16,921 nt of DNA, taken from positions 1-16,921 of the forward strand of contig JADFUQ010000446.1 of assembly GCA_015222065.1 (NCBI GenBank). Direction: 5' to 3'. The stretch's first letter is position 1, and each line of letters starts with the position of its first letter. The notes beneath the pieces are model-generated. The model searched no databases. It was not told the origin of the DNA and saw only the letters and a list, made by a program, of their open reading frames with translations. Both the position numbers and the translations under genes were made by a program. Below, one piece after another: positions 5,613 to 14,009 of this stretch. The stretch comes from Bacteroidota bacterium. Lineage in GTDB: Bacteria; Bacteroidota; Bacteroidia; Bacteroidales; VadinHA17.

Positions 5613-7442
5613 TTATTTTAATTCACGTTTTACTTCTCCGCATTTTAGCATTTTATCGCCAAAATAGGGGTTCCGTATTTCTTTATCACCACTTATCCAA
5701 AACGCTCCTTCATTTTCGAAAGCCATAGGACAAAATTCTAAATACAAAGATTGATTACCTGCAATTCCAGACATATCAACAGCTTCTGTAAGTTTGTTCG
5801 ACACAATACTAAAATGACTACGTTTCATATCAATGCCTTTCATATTAATAATTCCGTTAAGGTTATCTTCAATAGATTTCAAAAGGTTCATCCATTTTAA
5901 ATGTGCATTGCCATTTAAAAGGGTCGTGTCTAATTTATTTAAGCTTGATAAAACGATCTTAGCTTCAACTTCAACCTGTGTTTCATCAGTAGCTACAAAG
6001 GCGTCTTTCAATTTTAAATAATCACTTACAAGTTCACCAAGCTGTTTTTTAAAAGTTTCAGAAACATCTGTAAAATTCATAGTTTCAGCCTTTTTATCAG
6101 AAGGATCCATTGCTTTCATTTCTTCATCACTCATTTGGGTACCTCCATGGTTGTGCCCTGTGGAAATTTTACCTCCTTCAGGGTTCATCATACTTGGCTT
6201 ACCTGCTAATTGTGCTGATGCATCAATCTTAAATACTCCATTTGTTACAATTTCTTCTCCTTCTGATAAGCCTTTGGCAACTACGTAGAAATTACCTGCT
6301 TCGGGACCAAGTACAATTTCACGGTACAGGAATGCAGGTATTTCCCTGTCCGGTACTTTCACATAAACCACAGCACGTTTACCTGTCCATAGGATTGCGG
6401 ATTTTGGTATTAATAGTTCGTTCGGGTTTTTAGCGATGTTCGACTCTAAAATACCATTAACAAACATCTCTAATTTGAAATCTTTGTCCTTATTTGCAAT
6501 TTCTACCCGCACTTGTGCAATTCTTGTGATAGGATCAATAAACGGGTCGATGTAGCTTACTTTGCCCGAATAGTTTTTGCCGGGTAATGACAATAAGGTA
6601 AAGTCTATTTTATCGCCCGGTTTTATCCAGGGCAAATCGCTTTCGTAAGCATCGAACATTACCCAAACACGGCTTAAATCAATTACCTCGAACAATGCTG
6701 AACCTTCTTTCACATAGTCGCCAGTTGCAATATGTCGTTTTGTTACCGTACCTGATATTGGGGAAAGAATGTCAAAATATAGTATTGGTTCACCATTATT
6801 TTCTATGGCATCAATTTGGGCACCGGTCAAATCCCAAAGTTTTAGCTTACTACGAGATGCTTTGTAAAATGAAGGATTGCTTTCTTTGTATTTAATTGCT
6901 TCAAGCAATTCCTTTTGTGCGGTAATTAAATCGGGTGAATATATAGTACTTAATTTCTGACCTTTCTTTACATTCTGACCTGTATAATTCACAAACAACT
7001 TTTCAATTCTTCCGCCAAAACGAGCGGTTAGTTCAGCAATATTGCGTTCGTCGGCTTTTACTTTACCAAGCAGGTAAACCGATTTTTCAGGAACACCATG
7101 TTTTACAATTGTGGTTTGAACATCAGCCAATTTTATTGCCGATTCGGTCATTTGTATTTCATTGGGATCAATGTTGTTACCTTCTACATGTAAGATGGTT
7201 ATTGGCACTAAGTCCATTGCACAAATAGGGCAAAGTCCCGGCTCGTTTTGCTTTATCTGCGGATGCATAGAACAAGTATAAACTGTTTTTTTTGTATTTG
7301 CTGTTTCTTCATGATTGTGTCCGTCGTGGCTTTCTTCAGAACCTCCGAAGAAAACAGAACCAAAGAATAAGCCTGTAACAAGTGTGATACCTATAATGAT
7401 GGCTTCTCTTTTATTTAGCGTTTTTAAAATATTTGATTTCAT
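5613..7442 (-). CDS. cusB: CusB-type RND periplasmic adaptor with metal-binding domains at both ends
   Basis: 609 residues, longer than a basic CusB (about 400). Order: a membrane anchor or signal (about 13-33), a His-rich stretch (SHDGHNHEE, 39-47), a heavy-metal-binding domain TCSMHPQIKQNEPGLC followed by PICAMDLVPI (56-82), the lipoyl/hairpin and beta-barrel core (about 120-405), a His/Met-rich linker (TGHNHGGTQM, near 428-437), and a C-terminal DUF3347-like domain (about 460-609) with YLEFCPMAF (C571) and the end motif NPYFGDKMLKCGEV (C601). Adaptors bridge the RND pump and the outer-membrane channel and, in CusB, pass Cu(I)/Ag(I) to CusA. It is the last gene of the cusA-tolC-cusB operon, 13 bp after the TolC gene, with the shared terminator just beyond. 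Confidence 0.92.
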   Translation of the reverse strand: MKSNILKTLNKREAIIIGITLVTGLFFGSVFFGGSEESHDGHNHEETANTKKTVYTCSMHPQIKQNEPGLCPICAMDLVPITILHVEGNNIDPNEIQMTESAIKLADVQTTIVKHGVPEKSVYLLGKVKADERNIAELTARFGGRIEKLFVNYTGQNVKKGQKLSTIYSPDLITAQKELLEAIKYKESNPSFYKASRSKLKLWDLTGAQIDAIENNGEPILYFDILSPISGTVTKRHIATGDYVKEGSALFEVIDLSRVWVMFDAYESDLPWIKPGDKIDFTLLSLPGKNYSGKVSYIDPFIDPITRIAQVRVEIANKDKDFKLEMFVNGILESNIAKNPNELLIPKSAILWTGKRAVVYVKVPDREIPAFLYREIVLGPEAGNFYVVAKGLSEGEEIVTNGVFKIDASAQLAGKPSMMNPEGGKISTGHNHGGTQMSDEEMKAMDPSDKKAETMNFTDVSETFKKQLGELVSDYLKLKDAFVATDETQVEVEAKIVLSSLNKLDTTLLNGNAHLKWMNLLKSIEDNLNGIINMKGIDMKRSHFSIVSNKLTEAVDMSGIAGNQSLYLEFCPMAFENEGAFWISGDKEIRNPYFGDKMLKCGEVKRELK

Positions 7443-7455
7443 CTCATAATGTTTT

Positions 7456-8700
7456 TTAGTTACCTATTAAGTAATTGATAAATGCGATGGAAGCCTGTTT
7501 GTCGGCTCGTGCTTTTTCAAGCTCTAAAGAGTATTTCAATACCCGCTTTTCCATCCTTAATATTTCTTCAAAGTTTTTGGCATTGGTGGCATATTCCGAT
7601 TCAAGAATACTGATTGCTTTTTCGGCTAATTGCAACTGCTTTTGAAATAGCACAATTCGCCTGTCTGCATCGAGATATTCACTATACGCCTTTTCAAAAA
7701 CAGATTCAAGCGTATTGATTTTATCAGTTTTTTTGTTTTCGGTGGCTTGTTGCATGAATATCGCTTCTTTTACCATTGCTGTATATTTCTTGCGGTATAA
7801 TGGAATGGTTATCCCGATTTTAGGAAAAAGGATAGCATCATTCCCGTTTTGGCTTGTGTTTATAATTGCATTATCCGTTGTACCTATGGCGATGTAATCT
7901 ATCCCGATTGAAATACCGGGTAAGCCGTTTTTCTTTGCAAGTTTTTCTTTGCTTTGAAATGAATTAATTATGTAGTCAAGATTTAATACCTGATGATTAT
8001 TCAATTTTAAACTATCCAATACCGCTTGCCGGGAGTCGGCTAAATCGTCAGTCCAAAGGGTATAGGGAATTTCAATTCTGCTGTTTTCGTCAATATTCAA
8101 CAGATTATTGAATTTTACTGAATGTGCAAACCATTTGTTTTTTAAGAGCATAAGATTGTTTTCCAAATCAGCCAGTTCCATTTCTGCCCGTATTTCATCA
8201 ACGCCCGATCCTGTACCTGCTTCAATCTTAATCAAAGCAAGATTTTTGAATGTTTCCAAAATGCGAATACTGTTGCTTGTAACTTCAATGCCTCGCTCAA
8301 TGAAATACAAATCGAAATAGCTTGATTTGACTTCGAAAAACAGATTAGACTTCGCATCTTCAAAAGCTTCGTATTTGGCTTTTGCCATATCAATAGCAAC
8401 ATCTTCTTTTATATTCAGAGTCCCAAACCATGGGAACATCTGAGTTAATGAAATTTTAGCTTGTTGCGGACCATTTCTGGTTTCAACAGGGTTGATAAAA
8501 TACCCGAATACCAGTTGTGGATCGGGCAATGTCCCCACTTGTGTTACAACTTCCATTGAAGCCATGTATTCGTTGAACTTCCCTTTTAGAGCTGGATTGT
8601 TCTCTGCCGAAATCTCAATATATTTGTTCAAAATATCCTGAGCCAATGCCGTATTGGCAAACACTAAAAGCAGTACAATTATTTTAAGTTTAGTTTTCAT
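7456..8700 (-). CDS. TolC-family outer membrane efflux protein (CusC-like)
   Basis: 414 residues. A clear Sec signal peptide (MKTKLKIIVLLLVFANTALA, cut before QD) is followed by the two long coiled-coil repeats of the outer-membrane efflux family, for example VDEIRAEMELADLENNLMLL in the first half and LQLAEKAISILESEYATNAK in the second. No lipobox is seen. The start lies within the last codons of the pump gene (11-bp overlap) with a strong internal Shine-Dalgarno, and 13 bp separate its stop from cusB. It provides the outer-membrane exit duct of the tripartite metal pump. Confidence 0.93.
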   Translation of the reverse strand: MKTKLKIIVLLLVFANTALAQDILNKYIEISAENNPALKGKFNEYMASMEVVTQVGTLPDPQLVFGYFINPVETRNGPQQAKISLTQMFPWFGTLNIKEDVAIDMAKAKYEAFEDAKSNLFFEVKSSYFDLYFIERGIEVTSNSIRILETFKNLALIKIEAGTGSGVDEIRAEMELADLENNLMLLKNKWFAHSVKFNNLLNIDENSRIEIPYTLWTDDLADSRQAVLDSLKLNNHQVLNLDYIINSFQSKEKLAKKNGLPGISIGIDYIAIGTTDNAIINTSQNGNDAILFPKIGITIPLYRKKYTAMVKEAIFMQQATENKKTDKINTLESVFEKAYSEYLDADRRIVLFQKQLQLAEKAISILESEYATNAKNFEEILRMEKRVLKYSLELEKARADKQASIAFINYLIGN

Positions 8701-11700
8701 CTTGGACCTCCTTTTCTTTTAATGATAATTGTTTGATTCTTTTTTCCTGCCACATACTATACAGTACCGGAACAACAAAAATGGTAAGTATGGCAATAAA
8801 CATTCCTCCAACGGCAGGAATTGCCATCGGTATCATTATATCAGAGCCTTTCCCTGTTGATGTAAGTACCGGCAATAATGCTATGATTGTGGTAGCTGTT
8901 GTCATCATTGCCGGACGGACACGTTTTAAACCTGCTTCAAGCACATTGGCCCGAACTTCTTTTATGGTATTCGGTTTATTTTTGTCGAATATCTGTTTAA
9001 GGTAGGTGCTTATTAACACACCATCATCTGTGGCAATGCCAAAGAGTGCAACAAAGCCAACCCAGACGGCAACACTCAGATTTATGGTGTCAATTTGAAA
9101 CATGTTCTGCATGTTTACTCCGGCAATCGAAAAATTCATAAACCATTCCTGACCGTAGAGCCAAAGCATGATAAAGCCTCCTGAGAACGCAACAAATATT
9201 CCTGTGAATATTAAACCTGCACTTGTAACCGACCTGAATTGAAAATAGAGTATCAGGAATATTATCAGTAATGAAATCGGGATAACTATAAGCAGGCGTT
9301 TGGTTGCACGAATCTGATTTTCGTAGTTACCCGTAAATTTGTAATTCACTCCCGGTGGTATATCCAACATTCCCTGTTCTATCTTTTCTTTCAAATATTC
9401 CTGCGCATTTTCAACCACATCAACTTCGGCATAACCGTCCTTTTTATCGAAAATTACATAACCGACAAGAAAAGTATTTTCGCTTTTTATTAATTGTGAG
9501 CCTCGGGTGTAATCAATAGTTGCTAATTCGCCTAATGGTATTTGCGAACCCGATGGTGTTGGAATAAGTATTTTTTTCAAGTCTTCGGGATTATCCCTGT
9601 ATTCACGGATATACCGAACACGAACCTGATAACGTTCCCTGCCTTCAACAGTTGATGTCAGTGGCATTCCTCCGATAGCAGAACTGATAACATTTTGAAA
9701 ATCCTGTATAGTCAATCCGTACCGGGCAATAGCATCTCTGTTTATTCTTATTTCAAGATATGGTTTCCCGACAACCCTGTCGGCAAAGACAGACCCAGGA
9801 TCAACACCTTTAACATGTTTCAGGTGATTTTCTAATTGATACCCTGCTTTTTCAATAGTTTCCAAATCGGGACCAAAAACTTTAATTCCCATTGGAGCAC
9901 GCATGCCTGTCTGCAACATTACCAATCGTGTTTGAATTGGCTGTAGTTTTGGAGCAGAAGTAAGTCCGGGAATATTTGAATTTCTTACAATTTCATCCCA
10001 GATATCATCGGGCGAGGTAATGTTATTGCGCCACTGGCGGAAATACCTGCCATCAGAATCCTGAATTATTTGCTCTTTACTGATTACTCTAAACTTGTCT
10101 GTTTCCGGGTTGTAAGTTGAGCCATCTTTTAGAATAAATGCTCTGGCATTGTCAACCTTAAACCTGATGCGATGTCCCTTTTTATCAAGAATATATTCAG
10201 ATTTATAATTGATGACATTCTCGTACATCGACACAGGTGCCGGGTCTAAAGCAGAACTGACACGTCCCCATTTCCCAACTACATTTTCAACTTCGGGAAT
10301 TGCATTTACTTTTTTATCAAGCAACCGGATAACTTCAAGGTTTTCCTCAATGCCTGAATGTGGCATTGTGGTTGGCATCAGCAAAAACGAACCTTCATCG
10401 AGCGAAGGCATAAATTCCTTTCCAATACCAGGGAATGTTTTATTAATAGATTGCCATGTCTCTGTTTCTCTAATGGCATTTGGTATAAAGCTGAATAGCT
10501 TGTCAAATCCTTGCCACGTCATAATTCCAAACAGAACGATAAAAATTGGAAGGCTGAGGAATTTCCATTTGTTTGCCAATATCCATAAAAGAATTTTTGG
10601 GTAGAAATGTACAATTGCCATTAAAGCCCCTAATATGATGGCAATAATAAATGTTACAAATAGAAAATTACTGAATGAACTGTTCTGTGCTCCAAGAGGC
10701 ATCCATTTGGCTGAAAGAAATTTCACAACCAACAATAGCGTAATGGCAATGTTTATGTAATTCACATATTTTTTTTGATTGTTTTTCCATTTGTATACAA
10801 AGAATGAATTTGCACCATAGGCAATCAGGGCAAAAGCAATGAAATATTTACCAAAGAAAATAAATGCTATACCTGCCATAACAAGAACTATATTCAGGTA
10901 ATGGCGGATTTTCCTGCTGTCTACTTTTATTGAAAATAGAATATGCGCCAATGCAGGAATAATAACCAAACCAATTACCAAAGCCGAAAGCATGGCAAAG
11001 GTCTTTGTGAAAGCCAGTGGTTTGAACAATTTCCCTTCTGCTGCTTCCATTGCAAATACAGGCAGGAAACTAACAATTGTCGTTGTTAGTGCTGTGATAA
11101 CCGCAGGTGCAACTTCAACAGTTGACTTATACACTACCTTTAGAAGCTGTTTCCCTTTTGCCCCTATATTTTCGGGTAAGCTTGTGTGTCGCAGTATATT
11201 TTCGGTGAATACGACACCAACATCAACCATTACACCAATGGCGATGGCAATGCCCGAAAGTGCAACAATATTGGCATCTACTCCAAATCGTCGCATAACA
11301 ATAAAAGTCATTAATACACCGATGGGCAACAGGCTTGAAATAAGGAAAGATGCACGAAGGTTGAATATCAGAGTCAATACTACAATGATACTGATAAGCA
11401 CCTCTAAAGTAAGCGCTTCTTCTAATGTTCCAAGTGTTTCCTGAATCAATCCTGAACGGTCGTAAAACGGAACAATTGTAACTTTTGAAACAGTGCCATC
11501 GTCCAGTATTTTGGAAGGTAATCCGGGTGCTATTTCAGCAATTTTATCTTTTACATTATGAATTACTTCCAAAGGGTTTGCCCCATATCGTACAACCACA
11601 ACACCGCCAACGGCATCAGTACCGCCTTTGTCCAAACCGCCCCTTCGTGTAGCAGGACCAAAATTGATTTTAGCCACATCTTTTAAACGGATTGGAACAT

Positions 11701-12511
11701 TGTTTTTAACTGCAACAACCGATTTTTCAAGGTCTTCCAAACTTTTAATATAGCCCAGTGCCCGTATCAGGTATTCGACACGATTAAATTCTATGGTTCT
11801 TGCTCCAAGGTCAAGATTACTTTTTTTAACCGCTTGCATTATCTGAGCAATGGAAACCCCGTGAGCTTTCATTGCATTGGGATTTATATCTACCTGATAT
11901 TCCTTCACATATCCACCAATGGAAGCCACTTCGGCAACACCTTTGGCAGATGTTAAAGAATATTTTACATAGAAATCCTGAATTGAACGTAATTCCTGCG
12001 GGTCCCAGCCTCCGTTTGGGTTTCCTTGTTTATCTCTACCTTCGAGAGTGTACCAATACACCTGCCCTAATGCTGTGGCATCGGGTCCAAGTGATGGTGT
12101 AACACCTTCGGGTAAAGTACCTTTAGGAAGAGAGTTGAGCTTTTCAAGTATTCGGGTTCTGCTCCAGTAAAACTCTACATCTTCCTCAAAAATGATATAA
12201 ATGCTGGAAACTCCAAATATGGAATTACTACGAATAGTTTTTACTCCGGGAATACCAAGTAGGGCTGTTGTTAAAGGATAGGAAACCTGGTCTTCAATAT
12301 CCTGTGGCGAACGCCCCGGCCATTCGGTATAAACAATTTGCTGGTTTTCGCCAATATCAGGAATAGCATCAACAGGAACAGGATCGTTTGGTAAAATACC
12401 TGTGTCCCAGCTAAACGGAGACGATATTATACCCCATGCTACAAATAGTGTAAGCAGTAGGAAAGTCACCAATTTATTCTCTAAAAAGAATCTTATGATT
12501 TTGTTTAACAT
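8690..12511 (-). CDS. cusA: CusA-type heavy-metal RND efflux pump
   Basis: 1273 residues, about 200 longer than typical CusA/CzcA. Typical HME-RND landmarks are present: the N-terminal helix, WPGRSPQDIEDQVSYPL (64-80), helix-4 motif GIAIAIGVMVDVGVVFTEN (420-438), and the second half with GIATDDGVLISTYL. The helix-4 motif matches the monovalent Cu/Ag group (GIAIAIGAMVD in CusA) rather than the divalent group, which has a DFG motif. Met712 (LLMPTTMP) and Met865 (RLVMLQTGM) appear to match two copper-relay methionines of E. coli CusA, compared from memory. Between helix 6 and the second periplasmic half there is an extra hydrophobic stretch (about 537-636) that looks like four additional membrane segments. 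It uses the proton gradient to drive copper or silver out through the CusB/TolC partners. Confidence 0.95.
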   Translation of the reverse strand: MLNKIIRFFLENKLVTFLLLTLFVAWGIISSPFSWDTGILPNDPVPVDAIPDIGENQQIVYTEWPGRSPQDIEDQVSYPLTTALLGIPGVKTIRSNSIFGVSSIYIIFEEDVEFYWSRTRILEKLNSLPKGTLPEGVTPSLGPDATALGQVYWYTLEGRDKQGNPNGGWDPQELRSIQDFYVKYSLTSAKGVAEVASIGGYVKEYQVDINPNAMKAHGVSIAQIMQAVKKSNLDLGARTIEFNRVEYLIRALGYIKSLEDLEKSVVAVKNNVPIRLKDVAKINFGPATRRGGLDKGGTDAVGGVVVVRYGANPLEVIHNVKDKIAEIAPGLPSKILDDGTVSKVTIVPFYDRSGLIQETLGTLEEALTLEVLISIIVVLTLIFNLRASFLISSLLPIGVLMTFIVMRRFGVDANIVALSGIAIAIGVMVDVGVVFTENILRHTSLPENIGAKGKQLLKVVYKSTVEVAPAVITALTTTIVSFLPVFAMEAAEGKLFKPLAFTKTFAMLSALVIGLVIIPALAHILFSIKVDSRKIRHYLNIVLVMAGIAFIFFGKYFIAFALIAYGANSFFVYKWKNNQKKYVNYINIAITLLLVVKFLSAKWMPLGAQNSSFSNFLFVTFIIAIILGALMAIVHFYPKILLWILANKWKFLSLPIFIVLFGIMTWQGFDKLFSFIPNAIRETETWQSINKTFPGIGKEFMPSLDEGSFLLMPTTMPHSGIEENLEVIRLLDKKVNAIPEVENVVGKWGRVSSALDPAPVSMYENVINYKSEYILDKKGHRIRFKVDNARAFILKDGSTYNPETDKFRVISKEQIIQDSDGRYFRQWRNNITSPDDIWDEIVRNSNIPGLTSAPKLQPIQTRLVMLQTGMRAPMGIKVFGPDLETIEKAGYQLENHLKHVKGVDPGSVFADRVVGKPYLEIRINRDAIARYGLTIQDFQNVISSAIGGMPLTSTVEGRERYQVRVRYIREYRDNPEDLKKILIPTPSGSQIPLGELATIDYTRGSQLIKSENTFLVGYVIFDKKDGYAEVDVVENAQEYLKEKIEQGMLDIPPGVNYKFTGNYENQIRATKRLLIVIPISLLIIFLILYFQFRSVTSAGLIFTGIFVAFSGGFIMLWLYGQEWFMNFSIAGVNMQNMFQIDTINLSVAVWVGFVALFGIATDDGVLISTYLKQIFDKNKPNTIKEVRANVLEAGLKRVRPAMMTTATTIIALLPVLTSTGKGSDIMIPMAIPAVGGMFIAILTIFVVPVLYSMWQEKRIKQLSLKEKEVQDEN
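8706..8711 (-). promoter_or_regulatory. Strong Shine-Dalgarno GGAGGT of the TolC-family gene inside the cusA end
   Basis: The minus strand reads GGAGGT followed by 5 nt and the ATG at 8698-8700, all within the last codons of cusA. It supports translational coupling and the chosen start. Confidence 0.75.
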
Positions 12512-12630
12512 ATCTCTGAATATTTTCGAATGTCATGATTTTGTTTAAGTTTTGATAAAAGAATTATCTATATCAATTCAACCGTTGTGGAATGCACACG
12601 GAAATGATTGATATTACTTACACAAAAAAA

Positions 12631-13008
12631 CTAACAGAGGTATGTCTGTAAAAAAGATAATTTGGCTTGTATGGCAGACGGAGATTCAGCGTAATTTAAA
12701 ACTTCTGTTTCGATGTTGCCGGGAGCATTAAAAAAATAAACAAATACCAGCGGGAAAAGAACATCAAAGCCTGCAATCCTGGTGTTTTCAAGAGGAACAG
12801 GTGTAATTAAATCATCTATAAGCTGGAAATACTCCGTTTCATTGTGACAATAACCGGAATTTCCCATATCGTTACAACATGGCTCTGCTTCCGAATTTAT
12901 TGATACTTCAACTAAACGTGAACCACAGTAATGTTTAGACACAGAAAAGCCAATCGTTGTAGTTAACAATAAGAGGACTAATATGATATTTGCTGTTTTT
13001 CTAAACAT
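12631..13008 (-). CDS. HYC_CC_PP-type small envelope protein
   Basis: 125 residues: a hydrophobic N-terminus that is a signal peptide or anchor (about 7-24), then KHYCG (25-29), a CC pair (44-45) and GYC (52-54), then a second hydrophobic patch (about 80-94, FDVLFPLVFVYFFNAP). The HYC...CC pattern is that of the HYC_CC_PP family found in Bacteroidota next to copper efflux genes. The cysteine and histidine positions suggest metal contact in the periplasm, which is inference. It lies 119 bp upstream of cusA on the same strand. The spacer 12512-12630 shows no clear promoter or repeat. Confidence 0.78.
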   Translation of the reverse strand: MFRKTANIILVLLLLTTTIGFSVSKHYCGSRLVEVSINSEAEPCCNDMGNSGYCHNETEYFQLIDDLITPVPLENTRIAGFDVLFPLVFVYFFNAPGNIETEVLNYAESPSAIQAKLSFLQTYLC

Positions 13009-13080
13009 GCAACAAAGATGGTGACTTAATTTGGGATCGTTTTATATAATTATGGAAAAGACTTATATCTTTTTTGGATT

Positions 13081-13255
13081 TAGCCTGAATAATTCATCAC
13101 GCAAAGACGCAGAGGGCGCAAAGATTTGAATTTAAACAATTTAATGCCTGCAATATTTTTATATTGAAATTGAGTATTTATAACACTTATTGCTAATTTG
13201 CTTATTCTTTGTGGCTTAGTGGCTTTGCGAGAGATCTTATGAATAATGCAGGTTA
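13081..13255. repeat. MITE-like element with imperfect terminal inverted repeats
   Basis: The left end TAGCCTGAATAATTCAT (13081-13097) and the reverse complement of the right end, TAACCTGCATTATTCAT (13239-13255), agree at 14 of 17 bases. A second matching block follows inward (CGCAAAG at 13100-13106 and its complement CTTTGCG near 13223-13229), then looser GC-rich words. The interior is AT-rich with no coding frame. The whole is about 175 bp and could fold into one long hairpin. It fills most of the 244-bp gap between the HYC_CC_PP and AraC genes, and its right end contains the stop codon of the AraC gene. Confidence 0.6.
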
Positions 13256-13825
13256 GACTTTATCTAAAGGATTTCGTTTTTTTTTCTTTGATTTTTTGAA
13301 TTGAGAAGGCGAAAAACCTGTATTTTTTTTAAACTGGTTAGATAGATGCTGAACGGAGCTATACCCAACTTGATATGATATTTCAGTTAAAGAAAGTTCA
13401 TCATAAATTAAAAGTTCTTTTACTTTCTCTGTTTTCTGATTGATTATATATTTTTCAATAGTTGTATCTCCGACTGAGGAAAACAGATTGCTCAAATAAG
13501 AATAATCGTAGCCCAATTCTCTTGCAATGAAATCCGATATATTCACATTGTCAGGAATTTCTTTTTTGTGATGGATAATTTCAATAATAGTAGTCTTTAT
13601 TTTTTCAATTATTTTACTTTTCTTATCATCAATTAGTTCAAAGCCATTTTCGTTTAATGCTTTATCAATCTTTTTAATTATCTCATCCTCAATTTGTTCT
13701 TCTAATTCCACTTTACCCAATTCAATGTGCTTTACCATAAGTCCGATTTTATTAATTTCTTCTTCCACAGTCTTAATACATCTTGGACAAACCATGTTTT
13801 TTATGAATAAAGTAGTTCTGTTCAT
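13253..13825 (-). CDS. HMA-AraC fusion transcriptional regulator
   Basis: 190 residues. The N-terminal 66 residues look like a heavy-metal-associated domain: beta-strand TTLFIKN, then MVCPRC with C13 and C16, and a beta-alpha-beta pattern ending in GFELID. A charged linker (about 67-90) leads to an AraC-type double helix-turn-helix (about 95-178), with the second half SLTEISYQVGYSSVQHLSNQ followed by FKKNTGFSPSQFKK. The usual sugar-binding AraC sensor domain is absent, so metal binding by the CxxC is the likely signal (inference). The tail KKSKKKKRNPLDKV is very basic and its end lies in the repeat at 13081-13255. The target is probably the downstream HYC_CC_PP-cusA-tolC-cusB genes. Confidence 0.88.
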   Translation of the reverse strand: MNRTTLFIKNMVCPRCIKTVEEEINKIGLMVKHIELGKVELEEQIEDEIIKKIDKALNENGFELIDDKKSKIIEKIKTTIIEIIHHKKEIPDNVNISDFIARELGYDYSYLSNLFSSVGDTTIEKYIINQKTEKVKELLIYDELSLTEISYQVGYSSVQHLSNQFKKNTGFSPSQFKKSKKKKRNPLDKV

Positions 13826-13826
13826 G

Positions 13827-13855
13827 TTACAAAGTTAAAAGATTTGTCTTTGTAA
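13827..13855. promoter_or_regulatory. TTACAAAG/CTTTGTAA inverted repeat at the AraC start
   Basis: TTACAAAG (13827-13834) and CTTTGTAA (13848-13855) are exact complements with 13 bp between, 21 bp centre to centre or two helical turns. On the minus strand the first arm also contains TAACTTTG (13830-13837), which fits the TAnnTTTG -7 consensus, but it ends only 4 bp before the ATG, so a transcript from it would be nearly leaderless. An autoregulatory operator is the alternative reading. Confidence 0.35.
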
Positions 13856-13968
13856 TGAATGAATACCGAAAGTTTCCGGTGATGGTTTGGCAGGGGACAG
13901 GAGTCTTGGAAAAAGAGGTGCCTCGTATTGAAAATAGAGCATACACTTTTCGATTAATAATCCTACTA

Positions 13969-13981
13969 CAAATTTACACCC
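13969..13981 (-). promoter_or_regulatory. GGGTGTAAATTTG motif, candidate -7 element, copy 1
   Basis: The minus strand reads GGGTGTAAATTTG, containing TAAATTTG, a match to TAnnTTTG. It is 144 bp upstream of the AraC start, in the 184-bp spacer 13826-14009, and is identical over 13 bp to a second copy at 15585-15597. No convincing -33 element was found. The rest of the spacer shows nothing else clear. Confidence 0.35.
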
Positions 13982-14009
13982 TTTTATTTCTTTCATGATT
14001 GAAATTCTT

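Noticed and set aside
8733..9005. 90-codon plus-strand open frame inside the pump gene
   Set aside because: Antisense to the last CusA helices; the hydrophobic translation simply mirrors them.
10209..10604. 131-codon plus-strand open frame inside the pump gene
   Set aside because: Antisense to a well-conserved RND segment, with no family resemblance and no ribosome site.
10992..11444. 150-codon plus-strand open frame inside the pump gene
   Set aside because: It is antisense to the conserved helix-4 region of CusA and its translation is low-complexity Thr/Ile/Ser sequence typical of a shadow frame.
13253..13450. The region as a separate MerP-like or copper-chaperone gene
   Set aside because: The CxxC domain is at the N-terminus of one continuous frame with the AraC domain; no stop or frameshift separates them.
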